A stretch of 64,000 bases of DNA from Streptomyces sp. XD-27 (GTDB lineage: Bacteria > Actinomycetota > Actinomycetes > Streptomycetales > Streptomycetaceae), in NCBI RefSeq assembly GCF_030553055.1, contig NZ_CP130713.1:558001-622000 (forward strand), given 5' to 3'. Position 1 is the stretch's first letter. Each line of letters opens with the position of its first letter. The notes under the pieces were generated by a model. It made no database searches. It was not told where the DNA came from and saw only the letters and a list, made by a program, of their open reading frames with translations. Shown one piece after another: positions 35,159 to 45,900 of this stretch. The translations under genes were made by a program, and so were the position numbers.

Positions 35159-37050
35159 GTTCCGTACGAGCCGGTCGGCGGAGCGGGCGGCGCGGAACAG
35201 CAGCCCGGCGGTGAGGGCGAGGGGGACAGCCGCGACGCGTACGGCCGTGCCCGGGGCGGGCCCGTGCGACAGCGCGTCGTCGAGGACAAAGGCCAGCGAC
35301 CCCACCGCCGCCAACGGCCCGGCCATGTACCAGAAGGCGTACAGCAGCGGACCGGGGTCGCCGACGGGGGTGCTGACGCCGGTGAACAGCAGGTCCGTGC
35401 GCGCCGGCCCGCGGCATGCCCCGGACACCGCGGCGGCCGCGAGCGGCGGCGCGCACAGCGGCATCAGCAGCAGCGGCCACAGGGAGCCGGCCGCAGCGTA
35501 CGGCACTGCGACCAGGGCCGCCAGCAGGGCACCGACCGTCGCGGGTACGACGGCGTGCTGGAGCATCAGGTGGCGCAGCCGCACCGGCGACCAGGCCGAG
35601 CGGCGTACGTCGTCGGTCTCCAGACGAGCGGTCTCGGCGAGCGCGGCCACCCCCGCGTAGCCGAGGAGCAGCGCCACCGCCAGCAGGAAGACCCGCGCCC
35701 TGCCACCGAGCGCGGCCGCCGCACCGGCCGTGGCGGACGCGCAGATCAGCCAGGCGAGCGCCTTGCCCAGCAGGCCCGGGGCGCGCAGCAGGGCCAGCGC
35801 GTCCCGCCACACGATCGCCGCCCGGCGGCCGCGCGGCGGCCGCAGCCGGACACCTCGGACCGCCGTGCCGCCGCCCGCGGCCCGCACGACCGCCAGCTTG
35901 GCGACCCGCGGGTCCATGGTCCACAGGCCCGCCGTGACCGCGGAGACGGTCGAAGCCCGGCGGCGCAGCTCGGCGTTGGACAGCCGGGCGCCGTCGCGGT
36001 GTGCCTGCGCGAGGGCGGCGGCGGTGGCGGCGAGCAGCAGCGCCAGGGCGGCCGGCCACGCGGGGGCGGTGCCGCCGCAGGCGTGCACCACGGGCTGGGC
36101 CGCCCAGCCCCACGGCCCGGACCACAGCTCACACCACTCCAGTACGGAACTCCGGTGGCCCCGGGCCGCCAGCACCGTCTGCGCCGTGAGCAGCATGAGC
36201 AGGGCGACGGCGCCGGGTGTGTACCGCCGTACGCACCCCGCCCAACCGGGCCGGCGCTCCACGGCCATGGCGAGCGCGACCGTCAGCGGCGGCAGGCATA
36301 CGGCGGCGGGAAGGAGGGCGAGCAGCGCCATGCCGAACGTGGCAACGCCGGTGACGTACAGGAACGTGGCGGCGGCGGCCGTCAGGAGCAGGGCGGGGAG
36401 CACGGCGAGCCCGGCGGAGAGCCACAGCCACGGCCGCAGCACGGCCGCCCGGCGGACCGGTTGGGCCAGCAGCCAGCCGACGGTCGGGCCGGGACGACGA
36501 CCGGGCCGCGCCACAGCGCGTCACGGGCGGCGAGCAGTGCGGCGGCGGCCGTGACCAGAGTGAAGACGGCGGGCAGGGCTTGCCGGACGGCCTCGCCCGC
36601 CCCGCTGTAGTCGGCGCCGAGGTGCGCCTGCCGCACGAAGTGGAAGGCGTAGCCGCTGCCGTAGCCGACGACGATGAGGAGGACACCGTAGACGGCGACG
36701 GCGAGATCGCGGCTCTTCTGCCGGCGATGCTCCCGACGCTTGACCCGCAGCCAGCGCAGAGCCTCCCACGTGCGGTCGTCGTCGGCCTCGGACCAGACGT
36801 CGTCGTCGGCCTCGGGCGCGGCGGTGTCGCCGAGCTCGGGCGCGGACATGTCGTCGACCTCGGGCGCGGCGGCGTCATCGCCGTACGGGGCGACCGCATC
36901 GTCCGCCCGGTGCCCGGCCGCATCGTCCGCGCCCAGCCCGGCCGCAACGTCCGCGCCGAGCCTGGCCGCAACGTCCGCGCCGGGCCCGGCCGTGTCGTTC
37001 TCCGTGTCCCGCGCGGGCACCTGCTCAGCGGTTCTCGTCCGGTCGGTCAT
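35153..37050 (-). pseudogene. ABC transporter membrane protein, frameshifted
   Basis: The start ATG 37048-37050 overlaps the stop of the ATP-binding gene. The N-terminal part is a repetitive acidic extension (GADVAARLGADVAAGLGADDAAG...) then RWLRVKRREHRRQKSRDLAVAVYGVLLIVVGYG and more membrane segments. At GGG 36491-36493 a one-base deletion shifts the frame; one extra C (minus strand) gives RGPVVVPGPTVGWLLAQPVRR and about 10 more membrane segments down to 35153. Repaired length 632 residues. It would form the permease of an exporter with the 37047 gene; the substrate is unknown. Confidence 0.82.
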
Positions 37051-37748
37051 GCGCGCAGCCCCAGGCGGGTCAGTACCTGCTGGGGGGTGCCCTCGGCGAT
37101 CACCCGGCCGTCTTCCAGGGCCACCATGCGGTCGGCGACCGCTTCGGCGAGTTCCGCCTGGTGGGTGGCGAGGAGCACCGCGACGCCGTCGGCCTTCTCG
37201 GCCACGAGCAGTTCGGCCAGGCGGTCGCGGGCTCCGGGGTCCAGGCGCTGCTCCGGTTCGTCGAGGATGAGCAGGTCCCGTGGCCGGACGAGCGCGGCGG
37301 CCAGCAGCAGGGACTGCATCTGTCCGGACGACAGGGATCCGGGCACAGCGGCGGCGTGGTCGGACAGCCGGCGGTCGGCCAGCACATGGTCGATCCAGGC
37401 GTCCGCGTCGGCCACCGCGTGGGCGACGGCGACCAGTTCGAGATGTTCGCGGACGGTGAGGTCCGGATAGCAGGCGACCATGTCGCCGACGACGGCGACG
37501 CGGGCCCGGACCTCGGGGTCGTCCTCGTGGACCGGGCGGCCCGCGAACAGGGCCTGGCCGGTGGTGGGCGCGTCGCGGCCCGCGGCGATGCGCAACAGGG
37601 TGGACTTCCCGGAGCCGTTGTGGCCGAACAGCGCTGTGCACGTGCCACCGGCCACGTCGAGGTCCAGCGGGTGCAGCGCCTGCCGTTCGCCGTACGTACG
37701 GCTCACCCCGCTCAGGCGCAGCAGCGCTCCCCCCGTGTCCCCGCCCAT
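37047..37748 (-). CDS. ABC transporter ATP-binding protein
   Basis: 233 residues. Walker A GHNGSGKST near residue 43, Q-loop VVGDMVACYPDLTV, signature LSSGQMQSLLLAAAL (usual LSGGQ changed to LSSGQ), Walker B LLILDEPEQRLDP, H-switch LLATHQ. It drives the membrane protein with which it overlaps (ATGA). The change Ser for Gly in the signature is tolerated in some exporters. Confidence 0.92.
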   Translation of the reverse strand: MGGDTGGALLRLSGVSRTYGERQALHPLDLDVAGGTCTALFGHNGSGKSTLLRIAAGRDAPTTGQALFAGRPVHEDDPEVRARVAVVGDMVACYPDLTVREHLELVAVAHAVADADAWIDHVLADRRLSDHAAAVPGSLSSGQMQSLLLAAALVRPRDLLILDEPEQRLDPGARDRLAELLVAEKADGVAVLLATHQAELAEAVADRMVALEDGRVIAEGTPQQVLTRLGLRA

Positions 37749-37811
37749 GTCCGCTCGGCTCCCCGTGATCGTTTCCGGTCCCGCCCCGACCCTAACCGTA
37801 CGCCGTCGCGG

Positions 37812-37982
37812 TCACAGAGTGTCGTCGCGCTCGCCCTCCGCCTGGGACGGCGTGGTGCGCGGGACGTCCGGGTGCTTCTCGGTTCCTGGCAGCCTCCTGC
37901 CGGGTGTCTCGTTCTCGTCGTCCCGTTCTCCCTCGGCCTGAGAGGGGGTGTGCTCCCACGGCGAGGGGGTGTCCTTCTGCAT
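37812..37982 (-). CDS. 56-residue acidic protein with duplicated TPSQAEGERDD motif
   Basis: ATG 37980-37982 has GGAAGGAG 5-12 bases upstream, a very good site. The protein is hydrophilic, with TPSQAEGERDD near residues 12-22 and again near the end. Short proteins with TPSQAEGER repeats are common in Streptomyces. No fold or function can be given. Confidence 0.75.
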   Translation of the reverse strand: MQKDTPSPWEHTPSQAEGERDDENETPGRRLPGTEKHPDVPRTTPSQAEGERDDTL

Positions 37983-38144
37983 GGCTGCTCCTTCCGGACC
38001 CGCCCGGCGCCCGCCGCCCGGGTCGTCGGGCCCTCCGAGTACCCCGTGCGGCCCGGCCCACCCCCGCCCCAGGGGTCCGGTGCCGGGCCGGGCAAGGGCC
38101 GGCCGGGCCGACCAGGGCCGGGCACGCCATAGGCTGGCAGCACG

Positions 38145-39079
38145 ATGAGACGCAGAACCACCGCCCCGCCCGCCCCCTGCCGCAGCGCGACGGCATCGAC
38201 CCGGTCCGGCTGCGGCTGCCCGCCGAAGGGGACTGGGCGACGATTCGGGACCACCTGGTCGACCGGCTGCCCGCGCTGGGGCCCGATCGGGTCGACGCCC
38301 TGCTGGACGAGGGCGGGATCGTCGGGGCGGACGGGCCCGTCGCGCCCGGCGCCCCCTTCACGCCCGGCGCCTTCCTGTGGTTCTACCGGCCGCTGCGCGA
38401 GGAGGTGCCGGTCCCCTTCGAGCTGGAGGTGCTCCACCGCGACGAGAACCTGCTGGTGGTGGACAAACCGCACTTCCTGTCCACCACGCCCCGTGGCCGC
38501 CACGTGACCGAGACCGCCCTGGTGCGGCTCCGCCGGGACCTGGGCCTGCGCGAGCTGAGCCCCGCCCACCGGCTGGACCGGCTCACCGCGGGCGTCGTGA
38601 TGTTCGTGATCCGGCCGGAGCACCGCAGCACGTACCAGTCGCTGTTCCAGGACCGTGCGGTGCGCAAGGAGTACGAGGCCGTCGCTCGTCACGACCCCGG
38701 GCTGACGCTGCCGCGGACGGTGCGCAGCCGGATCGTCAAGGAGCGCGGAGTGATGGCCGCGCGGGAGGTGGCGGGCCCGCCCAACAGCGAGAGCCGCGTC
38801 GAGCTGGTCGAGCACCGGGGCGGGCTCGGCCGCTATCGGCTGCGCCCGGTGACCGGGCGCACCCATCAGCTGCGGGTGCACATGAACGCGCTCGGGGTAC
38901 CGATCCTCGGCGATCCGGTCTACCCGGTGGTCGGCGATCCCGCCCCCGACGACTTCAGCGAACCGCTGCAGCTGCTCGCCCGGGAGCTGGCGTTCACCGA
39001 CCCGGTCACCGGCCGCGAGCACCGGTTCACCAGTCGGCGCACCCTGCGGTCCTGGCCCGCCCCGGAATTGCCTAGTTGA
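38145..39079 (+). pseudogene. RluA-type pseudouridine synthase, frameshifted near the start
   Basis: ATG 38145 gives MRRRTTAPPAP then the frame breaks in CCCCC 38173-38177. One extra C gives LPQRDGIDPVRLRLPAEGDW and the whole family body: HRDENLLVVDKPHFLSTTPRGRHV, AHRLDRLTAGVVMF (catalytic Asp in HRLDR near residue 145), GRYRLRPVTGRTHQLRVHMNALGVPILGD. Repaired length 311. It is predicted to convert uridines in rRNA or tRNA. No other plausible start exists in the second frame, which supports the error reading. It overlaps the convergent NlpC gene by 8 bases. Confidence 0.87.
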
Positions 39080-39563
39080 CCCGTCCGTACCACACCTGGC
39101 GGGTCCAGATCCTTTCCAGCCGGACGGACTTCCCCGGCTTGGGCGAGTGCCAGATCTGGTTCTTTCCGGCGTAGATCCCGACGTGGTAGACGCTGCCGCC
39201 GGAATGGAAGAACACCAGATCACCGGCTTTACGAGAACCCGAGGATACGTGCCGGGACTTGTTGTACTGGGCGGCCGCCGTACGCGGCAGCGTCTTGCCC
39301 GCCTTCTTGTAGGAATAGAGCGTCAGCCCGGAACAGTCGAACCGGTTGGGGCCCGCTGCCCCGTACGAGTAGGGTGCGCCCTTCTTCGATGCGGCGATCT
39401 TGAGCGCCTTGGATCCCAAGGTCGCCGCCTGTGCGTCGGAGCTCATACCCGGGACCAGCAGGGACGCGGTGACGGTCGCCACGGTGAGCGCCGAGACCTG
39501 ACCCGTCCTGGATATGAGCGCGGGTATACGGGGAAGCACGGTCTTGCGAGAAATCGCGGACAT
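39072..39563 (-). CDS. Secreted NlpC/P60 cell-wall hydrolase
   Basis: 163 residues from ATG 39561-39563 (AAGGG upstream); an ATG at 39579-39581 lies in the riboswitch. Signal peptide about 45 residues long (SALTVATVTASLLVPGMSSDAQAA). NlpC/P60 domain: NRFDCSGLTLYSYKKAGKTLPRTA (catalytic Cys), GDLVFFHSGGSVYHVGIYAGKNQIWHSPKPG (His) and a third polar residue. It cleaves peptide bonds in peptidoglycan. It is controlled by the riboswitch just upstream, which links it to c-di-AMP signalling. Confidence 0.92.
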   Translation of the reverse strand: MSAISRKTVLPRIPALISRTGQVSALTVATVTASLLVPGMSSDAQAATLGSKALKIAASKKGAPYSYGAAGPNRFDCSGLTLYSYKKAGKTLPRTAAAQYNKSRHVSSGSRKAGDLVFFHSGGSVYHVGIYAGKNQIWHSPKPGKSVRLERIWTRQVWYGRVN

Positions 39564-39582
39564 GCCGAAGCCCTTCGTCATC

Positions 39583-39750
39583 CGCCTGCGAAAGATGACC
39601 TGTCGGGTTCGGGCCGGCGAAGTTGCCCGGCCACATAAGTGGCTTCACCCCAAGGACCACCGTGTTCGTGGTCCGCCGTGCTTGGGTCTCCCGCTCCTGC
39701 CGCTGTGCGTATCTGTCCGGCCATCCGGTGCGGCGGCAGGACTCGGCGTC
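39583..39750 (-). ncRNA. c-di-AMP (ydaO/yuaA-type) riboswitch
   Basis: Minus-strand leader directly before the NlpC/P60 gene. It shows the hallmark blocks in order: GCCGAGTCCTGCCGCC, then GGCAGGAGCGGGAGACCCAA, TTGGGGTGAAGC, CCGAACCCGACAGGTC and a closing GCAGGCGG. Strands CTGCCGC/GCGGCAG and ACCCAA/TTGGGG pair. Known ydaO elements precede cell-wall hydrolase genes in actinobacteria, and high c-di-AMP turns them off. Boundaries are approximate. Confidence 0.85.
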
Positions 39751-39951
39751 CGCCCGGATGGTCCCGCCTCGGTGACGGGATCTTGTACCGGGAGGAGATC
39801 CTGCACCATCAACCATCGGACTTCAGAGCCGAGATGGCTTTCTGTGAACTTCTTCACGTCGGCCGTATTTCGGAATTCCAATGCCACGGGAGACTCCGCA
39901 CTCCTTCACCGAGGGGCCTGAACGTGCCTTCGTGCAACGGGAGTTGTTCTC
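39751..39951. other. Upstream region of the riboswitch, no gene seen
   Basis: Two hundred bases between the riboswitch and the convergent-running PolX gene end. It should hold the NlpC promoter; AT-rich patches (TTCACA near 39855, TACAAG near 39790) are candidates but the spacing is not ideal. Confidence 0.3.
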
Positions 39952-41709
39952 TCACGAACGAGTGGAATCCGCCTGGTGGAGTGATCGATTCCGGCCCTCG
40001 CGCAGGAAGCGGCGCAGCCGCTGGAGCGGCCAGGTGTTGATGACGTCGTCGGGGGTGAGCCAGCCCCGCTGCGCGGTGCCCACGCCGTAGCGCATGTACG
40101 CCAGATGGGGGGTGGCGTGGGCGTCGGAGTTCACCGCGAACTTCACCCCGTACCGCTTGGCGCGCAGGATCTCCTCGTCGCCCAGGTCGAGCCGTTCCGG
40201 ATGGGCGTTGACCTCCAGCGCCGTGCCGGTTCTGGCGCACGCCTCGAACACCGCGTCGAAGTCGGCGTCGATGGCGGGCCGCTTGCCGATCCGCCGGGTG
40301 GTCGGATGGCCGATGACCGCGACGTACGGGTTCTCGCAGGCCCGTATGAGCCGCCGGGTCTGCGCCTCCCGGCTCTGGCTGAAGTGCGAGTGCACCGAGG
40401 CCACGCACACGTCGAAGCCTTCGAGGAAGTCGCCGGGCCAGTCCACGTCCCCGTCGGGGCCGATGTTGAGCTCGGTGCCGTGCAGCACCCGCATCCGGCG
40501 GTGCTCGCGGTCCAGTTCCCGCACCCGCTCGCGCTGGGCGAGCATCTTCTCGTCGGTCATCCGCTGCATGACGAGGTCCGGGGCGTGGTCGGTGACGGCG
40601 TAGTACGCGTAGCCGCGGGCCGCCGCGGCCGCGACCATCTCCTCCAGCGGGGCGAGGCCGTCGGTGAGGTCGGTGTGCGTGTGCAGGTCGCCGCGGATGT
40701 CCTCCTCGGTGACCAGCTCGGGGAGTTCGCCGCGCAGCCCGGCGGCCACCTCGCCGCGGTCCTCGCGCAGGGTCGGCGGGATCCAGGGCAGGCCGAGCCG
40801 GTCGTAGATCTCCTCCTCGGTCTGCGAGGTGATCTTCCTTCCGCTCTTGGCGTGGAACAGGCCGTACTCGGACAGCTTGAGCTTGTGGCGCACCGCCATC
40901 TCGCGGACCCGGATGTTGTGCGCCTTACTGCCCGTGAAGTACTGCAGGCCCGCGCCCCATGAGTCGGGGGGCAGCACCCGCAGGTCCACCTGGAGCCCTT
41001 TGGTGGTGCGGATGGAGGTCTTCTTCTCGCCGTGCGCGATGACCTCGGCGGTGTACGGCAGACCGCTGAACGCGTCCATGAACGCCGCCGACCGGTCGGC
41101 GGCGACGAGGACGTCGATGTCCCCGATGGTCTCCTTCATACGGCGCAGCGATCCGGCGTACGTGCAGCCTTCGCACCCGGTGACCCGCGACAGCTCGGAG
41201 ACGACCTGCTCGGCGACGTCCATGGCGGCGTTGAGGAGGATGCGGCCGCCCGCCTTCTGCATGAGGGCGATGCCGTGCAGGATGTTCTCCTCGGTCTTCT
41301 TCCCGAAGCCCTTGACGTCGCGCAGCCGCTCCTCGTGGAGGGCGTCGAGCAGCTCGTCCACGGAGGAGATGCGCAGCTCCTCGTAGAGCGCCATGGCCTT
41401 CTTGGGGCCCAGCATGGGGATGGTCATCAGCTCGCGGACCCCGGCCGGGATCGCGACCCTGACTTCCTCGATCGTGGACACGTGGCCGGTGCGCAGGTAC
41501 TCCACGACCTTGTCGGCGATCGACTTCCCCACGTTCGGGATCTCGCGCAGGCCCTTGGCGTCGAGTGTGGAGACGTCGGCGTGGTAGCCGCCGATCGCGC
41601 GGGCGGCCTTCTCGTAGGCGCGCGCCTTGAAGGCGTCGCCGCCGGTGATCGCGATGAGGTCGGCGTACTCCTGGAGCAGGGCCGCGACCTCGTCATTGGG
41701 CCGCACCAT
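39952..41709 (-). CDS. polX: DNA polymerase X family protein with PHP phosphoesterase domain
   Basis: 585 residues. N-terminal helix-hairpin-helix region (LLQEYADLIAITGGDAFKARAYEKAARAIGGY...LREIPNVGKSIADKV), PolX palm with YAGSLRRMKETIGDIDVLVAA (metal Asp-x-Asp in GDIDVL), then C-terminal PHP with metal ligands HxH in RGDLHTHTD, VTDHAPD, GTELNIG, VHSHFSQS, EVNAHPERLDLG and NSDAHATPHL. Known PolX-PHP enzymes fill short gaps and have 3'-5' exonuclease activity in base excision repair. ATG 41707-41709. The symbol follows Bacillus use. Confidence 0.92.
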   Translation of the reverse strand: MVRPNDEVAALLQEYADLIAITGGDAFKARAYEKAARAIGGYHADVSTLDAKGLREIPNVGKSIADKVVEYLRTGHVSTIEEVRVAIPAGVRELMTIPMLGPKKAMALYEELRISSVDELLDALHEERLRDVKGFGKKTEENILHGIALMQKAGGRILLNAAMDVAEQVVSELSRVTGCEGCTYAGSLRRMKETIGDIDVLVAADRSAAFMDAFSGLPYTAEVIAHGEKKTSIRTTKGLQVDLRVLPPDSWGAGLQYFTGSKAHNIRVREMAVRHKLKLSEYGLFHAKSGRKITSQTEEEIYDRLGLPWIPPTLREDRGEVAAGLRGELPELVTEEDIRGDLHTHTDLTDGLAPLEEMVAAAAARGYAYYAVTDHAPDLVMQRMTDEKMLAQRERVRELDREHRRMRVLHGTELNIGPDGDVDWPGDFLEGFDVCVASVHSHFSQSREAQTRRLIRACENPYVAVIGHPTTRRIGKRPAIDADFDAVFEACARTGTALEVNAHPERLDLGDEEILRAKRYGVKFAVNSDAHATPHLAYMRYGVGTAQRGWLTPDDVINTWPLQRLRRFLREGRNRSLHQADSTRS

Positions 41710-41876
41710 GGCTCCACGGGTGCCCCGCTGGGGCCCGGACGACACCTGGCCCGGGGCTCGGACGACCCTGGCTCGGAGTCCGGACGACACCCGACCCGGG
41801 CCTGGACGACACCTGGCCCGGAGCCCGGACGGGACCTGGCCCGGGCGTACGCCGTACGGACGCCCGGGCTGTTCGG
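41710..41876. repeat. Intergenic tandem repeats of CCGGACGACACCTGGCCCGG type
   Basis: Degenerate 20-25 base repeats from 41733 to 41850 built from GGACGACACCTGGCCCGG and GGACGACCCTGG. They separate PolX from the hydrolase. Confidence 0.55.
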
Positions 41877-42815
41877 TCACCGTCGGTGCGCTGCCGGCGA
41901 CGGCGGGGCCGCCGCCGACAGGTGGTCGACCAGGGCCGCGGCGACCGGCGCCACGGCCTCCGGCGCGATCATGTGGCCCATGTCCGGGACCGTCAGGAGG
42001 CGGGCGCCGGGGATCGCCTCGGCGATGAGGCGGCCGTGGCCCGGCTTGACCGGTTCGCAGGTGCCCTCGACCACGAGAGTGGGTGCCTGCACCCGCCCCA
42101 GGGCGCCGACGGGTTCGACCTCGGGGTCGGCCATTCCGGCGAGGCGGTGGTTGACCGCCGCGCGGGGGTCGCGGGCGCGGTCGAAGAGCCGCTCTTCGAG
42201 GCGGCGCTGGGCGTCCTCGTCGAACGGCAGGGCGGTGCCGTTCAGCACCCTGGCCATCTCGATCTGGAAGTCGATCGCCGCGGCGCGGTCGGCGGGCGGC
42301 GGGGCGGCCATCGCCGTCCGGAAGAACTCGGTGAACTCCGGCCTCGGCTCCGGCAGGCTGCCCGCCTCCTGCGGCTCGCCCGTCAGGGCCCGGATCAGCA
42401 CCTGCGCCTCGCGGCCGCCGAGCGGCGAGGACCCGATCACGGTGAGCGTGGGCACCCGCTCGGGGTGCTCGGCGGCGATCCACTGGGCGATCAGTCCGCC
42501 CGCGGAGTGGCCGACGAGGTGGGCGCGGTCGATGCCGAGGGCGTCGAGCAGCCCCAGGGCGTCGTCCTTGAGCGCGGCCCAGGTGTACGGGTAGGTCTCG
42601 AAGTCGCGGGCCGTCGAGCGGCCGACGTCCCGGTGGTCGTAGCGGATGACCCGGTACCCGGCGGCCGCCAGCCGCCCCACGAACTCGTCGGGCCACAGCA
42701 GGCCCTGGGTCATCGAGCCCATGATGAGCAGGACCGGGGGGTGGGCGGGGTCGCCGAACTCCTCGGTCCACAGCTCGATGTCGCCTACCTGGATCAGCCG
42801 CGCGTCAGCAGTCAT
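41877..42815 (-). CDS. Alpha/beta hydrolase
   Basis: 312 residues. HGG-like strand LLIMGSMTQGLLWPDEF, RYDHRDVGRST, nucleophile elbow GHSAGG (Ser near 109), Asp in APTLVVEGTCEPVKPGH and His in LTVPDMGHMIAPEA. It resembles aclacinomycin methylesterase/RdmC-type and haloperoxidase-type hydrolases; substrate unknown. ATG 42813-42815. It is on the same strand as the downstream PolX but with a repeat-rich spacer. Confidence 0.87.
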   Translation of the reverse strand: MTADARLIQVGDIELWTEEFGDPAHPPVLLIMGSMTQGLLWPDEFVGRLAAAGYRVIRYDHRDVGRSTARDFETYPYTWAALKDDALGLLDALGIDRAHLVGHSAGGLIAQWIAAEHPERVPTLTVIGSSPLGGREAQVLIRALTGEPQEAGSLPEPRPEFTEFFRTAMAAPPPADRAAAIDFQIEMARVLNGTALPFDEDAQRRLEERLFDRARDPRAAVNHRLAGMADPEVEPVGALGRVQAPTLVVEGTCEPVKPGHGRLIAEAIPGARLLTVPDMGHMIAPEAVAPVAAALVDHLSAAAPPSPAAHRR

Positions 42816-42905
42816 ATGTGGATGTGTTCCTTTGTCGTGTCGCCTGCGCCGAGACGGTGTCGCCCCAACGGGAGGAACTCTGCCGGGACGCGGCACCGGT
42901 GCCAT

Positions 42906-42932
42906 CCGTAGGACTACTGGTACGGACTACGG
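42906..42932 (-). terminator. Possible hairpin between hydrolase and LuxR gene
   Basis: CCGTAG (42906-42911) pairs with CTACGG (42927-42932), with a further GTACC/GGTAC-like inner pairing. Weak by itself. Confidence 0.3.
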
Positions 42933-42957
42933 GGCCTACGGGGGCGGGCCGGTGGCC

Positions 42958-45900
42958 CTACGGGGCGGTGCGCTGTACGAGGCGGGCCAGCTCGGTGCGC
43001 GAGGTGATCCCGAGCTTCGGATACAGCTTGTACAGGTGGTATTCGACGGTGCGGGGGCTGAGGAAGAGCCGGGCGGCGACCTCCTTGTTGGACGCGCCCT
43101 CGGCGACCAGCCGGGCGATGCGCAGCTCCTGCGCGGTGAGGGCGGCCAGGGCGTCCGGCGCGGGCCGGTCGGCGGTCTCGCCCGCGGCCCGCAGCTCTCC
43201 CAGGGCCCGGCGTTCCCACGGCTCGGCGCCCATCCGCCGGAACGCCTCCGCGGCCTGCCGCAGGTGCGGGCGGGCCTCGGCGGCCCGCCGGTCGCGGCGC
43301 AGCCGCTCGCCGAGGAGGAGCGCGGTACGGGCGCGGTCGTACCCGGCGCCGCTGTCGGCGGCGAGCAGCCCGAGCGCGTCGCGGAGCAGGGCCACGGCCG
43401 CGTCGTCGTCCCCGGCGGCGAGCGCCCGGCAGCGGGCGAGGAGCGCGCGGGAGCGCGGCGACGCGGCATGCGCCGACCAGCGGGCGAGGAAGTCGACGGC
43501 GGCGCGGGCGGCGGCCCGGTCGCCCGCGGCGACGGCGGCCTCCGCCCGGTCCGCCACCGAGCCCCATACGACGACGGGGTGCCCGGCGCCGGGGCCCGCG
43601 GCGGTCAGCGCGGTGAACCGCTCGTGGGCCTGCCGGAACCGGCCCAGGGCCAGGTCCAGTACGCCGAGCGCGTAGGAGGCGATGCCGGCCCGCAGCCCGA
43701 GCCGGTGCGGGATCGCGATGGCCAGCGCCTGGTGGGCGTGCTCGTGGCAGTCGTCCTCGCGGCCGCTGACGGCGGCGCAGACCGCGAGGTTGGCCAGGTG
43801 CGCGGCGGCGGAGTTGGCGGCTCCCGACGCGCGGGCCAGGGCGAGGCCTTCGGTGGACAGCGCGGCGCTGAGCGCGAACCGGCTGTTCATGCGCTCGGCG
43901 GTGGCCGCGTTCTCCAGGACGACGGGGAGGGTGCCGGTCATCCCGGACACCCGGGCCACGCCTCCGGCCCGCGCGGCGTAGTCCGCGGCGGCGTCGCCCT
44001 CACCCAGCAGACTGGCCGCTTTCGCCGCCCACAGCAGGGTGGCCGCGTCGTCCTCGTCGCCCCGGACGCCGGCGAGCGCCCGCCGCAGCAGCGGCACCCC
44101 GCGCGGGGCGTCCCCGCCCTGCAACGCTCCGGCTCCGACCAGCATGTCCCGCAGAAACGCGGTCGCGGGGTCCCACGGCCCGTCCAGCTCCTCGGCGCGG
44201 CGGCCGATCCGTACGGCGGCGTCGGTGTCGCCGACGTACGCGGCGGCTTCGGCGGCATCGGCGAGCAGCGAGACGGCCTGCCGGAGCGCTTGGCGGTGCG
44301 CTTCGGCCGGGGCGGCGGCGTGCCGGGCCGCGTCCGGGGCGGCGGCGGGCCGGGCCGCGCAGGGCTCGGCCTCCCGGCCGTACTCCGCCACGGGTTCCCC
44401 GGCCTCGGTGGCATGGGCGACCGCGTCGGCACGGTCGCCGAGCCCGGCACGGTCGCCGAGCCCGGCGCGGTCAGCGCGCTCGGCTCGGACCGCCGCCGTC
44501 CCGTCCGCGCCCGCCGAACCCGCACCCGAATCCGCACCCGCACCCGGATCAGCGCCCACACTCGCACCCGGATCAGCGCCCCGCGCCCGCGTCGCCGCCC
44601 CGTCCGCCGCCGCCAGGAAGATCCGCAGGGCCTCGGCGGCATCGCCCGCGGTCAGTTCGAAGCGGCCGCGCAGCTGCGCGAGTTCGGTGCGTACGGCGGG
44701 GTCCCGGGTCGCCTCCGCGGCGGCGGCCAGGGCGGTCTGGGCCTGGCCGGGGCGGCCGCCGAGCCAGGCGGTGACGGCCGCGTCCGTCAGGCGGCGGGCT
44801 CGGGTCCGGGGGTCCGGGGTCAGCCGGGCGGCGCGGGTCAGGGCGTCCGCCGCGTCCGCGTAGCCGCCCCGGGTGCGGGCGCGGTCCGCCGCCGCGGCCA
44901 GGTCCGCCGCGACGTCCTCGTCCGGGCCGAGGGCGGCCGCGGCCCGGTGCCGGGCGCGCCGGTCGGCGTCGCCCGTCTCGTCCAGCACCGCGGCCAGCGC
45001 CGCGTGGGCGGCACGGCGGTCCGCGGGGCCGGCCGCGGCGTGCACGGCGGAGCGGACGAGCGGATGCCGGAAGCCGACGGCGTCGGCCGCCACCTCCACC
45101 AGCCCGGCCGCCTCCGCCGCGTGTACGGCCTCGGGCGGTGCGCCGAGCCGGGCCGCCGCCGCGAGCACCACCCCCGGCTCGCCGCGCCCGTCGAGCGCGG
45201 CGACCAGCAGCGCCCGCCGGGTGTCGTCCGGCAGCCGGGCGATCTGCTCGCCGTAGACCGCGTGGACGCCGTCGCCCAGCGGCAGCGGGTCGGGCAGCGG
45301 CTCACGGCCCGTCAGCTGTCCGGCCGTCAGGAGTTCGGCGGTCTCCAGCATGGCGAGCGGGTTGCCGCCGGTGGCGGCCGTGAGCCGGTCGGCGACCTGC
45401 TGCGCCGGTTCCACCGCGGTCCACGCGGCCAGTGCCAGGGCCGCCTCCGCCGCGTCCAGTCCGGCGAGCCGCAGATCGGGCAGGCCGCGCAACGCGTGCC
45501 GGGCGTCCGCCGTGTCGCGCGTGGCGATCAGCAGCCCCACCGCGTCGGTGTCCAGGCGGCGCCCGGCGAACAGCAGCGCGTCGGCGGAGGCCCGGTCCAC
45601 CCAGTGGAAGTCGTCGACCACGCACACCAGGCCGTGCGGTCGCGCGGCCTCGGCCAGAAGCGACAGCACACCGGCCGACACGAGGAACCGGTCCTGCGCG
45701 GCCGCCGGGGCCGTCAGGCCGAGGGCGGCGCGCACCGCGTCGCGCTGGGCGGCGGGCAGGGCGTCGGCGAGCTCGGCCACCGGACGCAGGAGCTGGTGCA
45801 GCGCCGCGAAAGCCAGTCCGCTCTCGGGTTCGGCCCCGGTGGCCCGCAGCACCCGGGCCGGGGCCGCCCCGGCCACGGCGTACCGCAGCAGCGCGGACTT

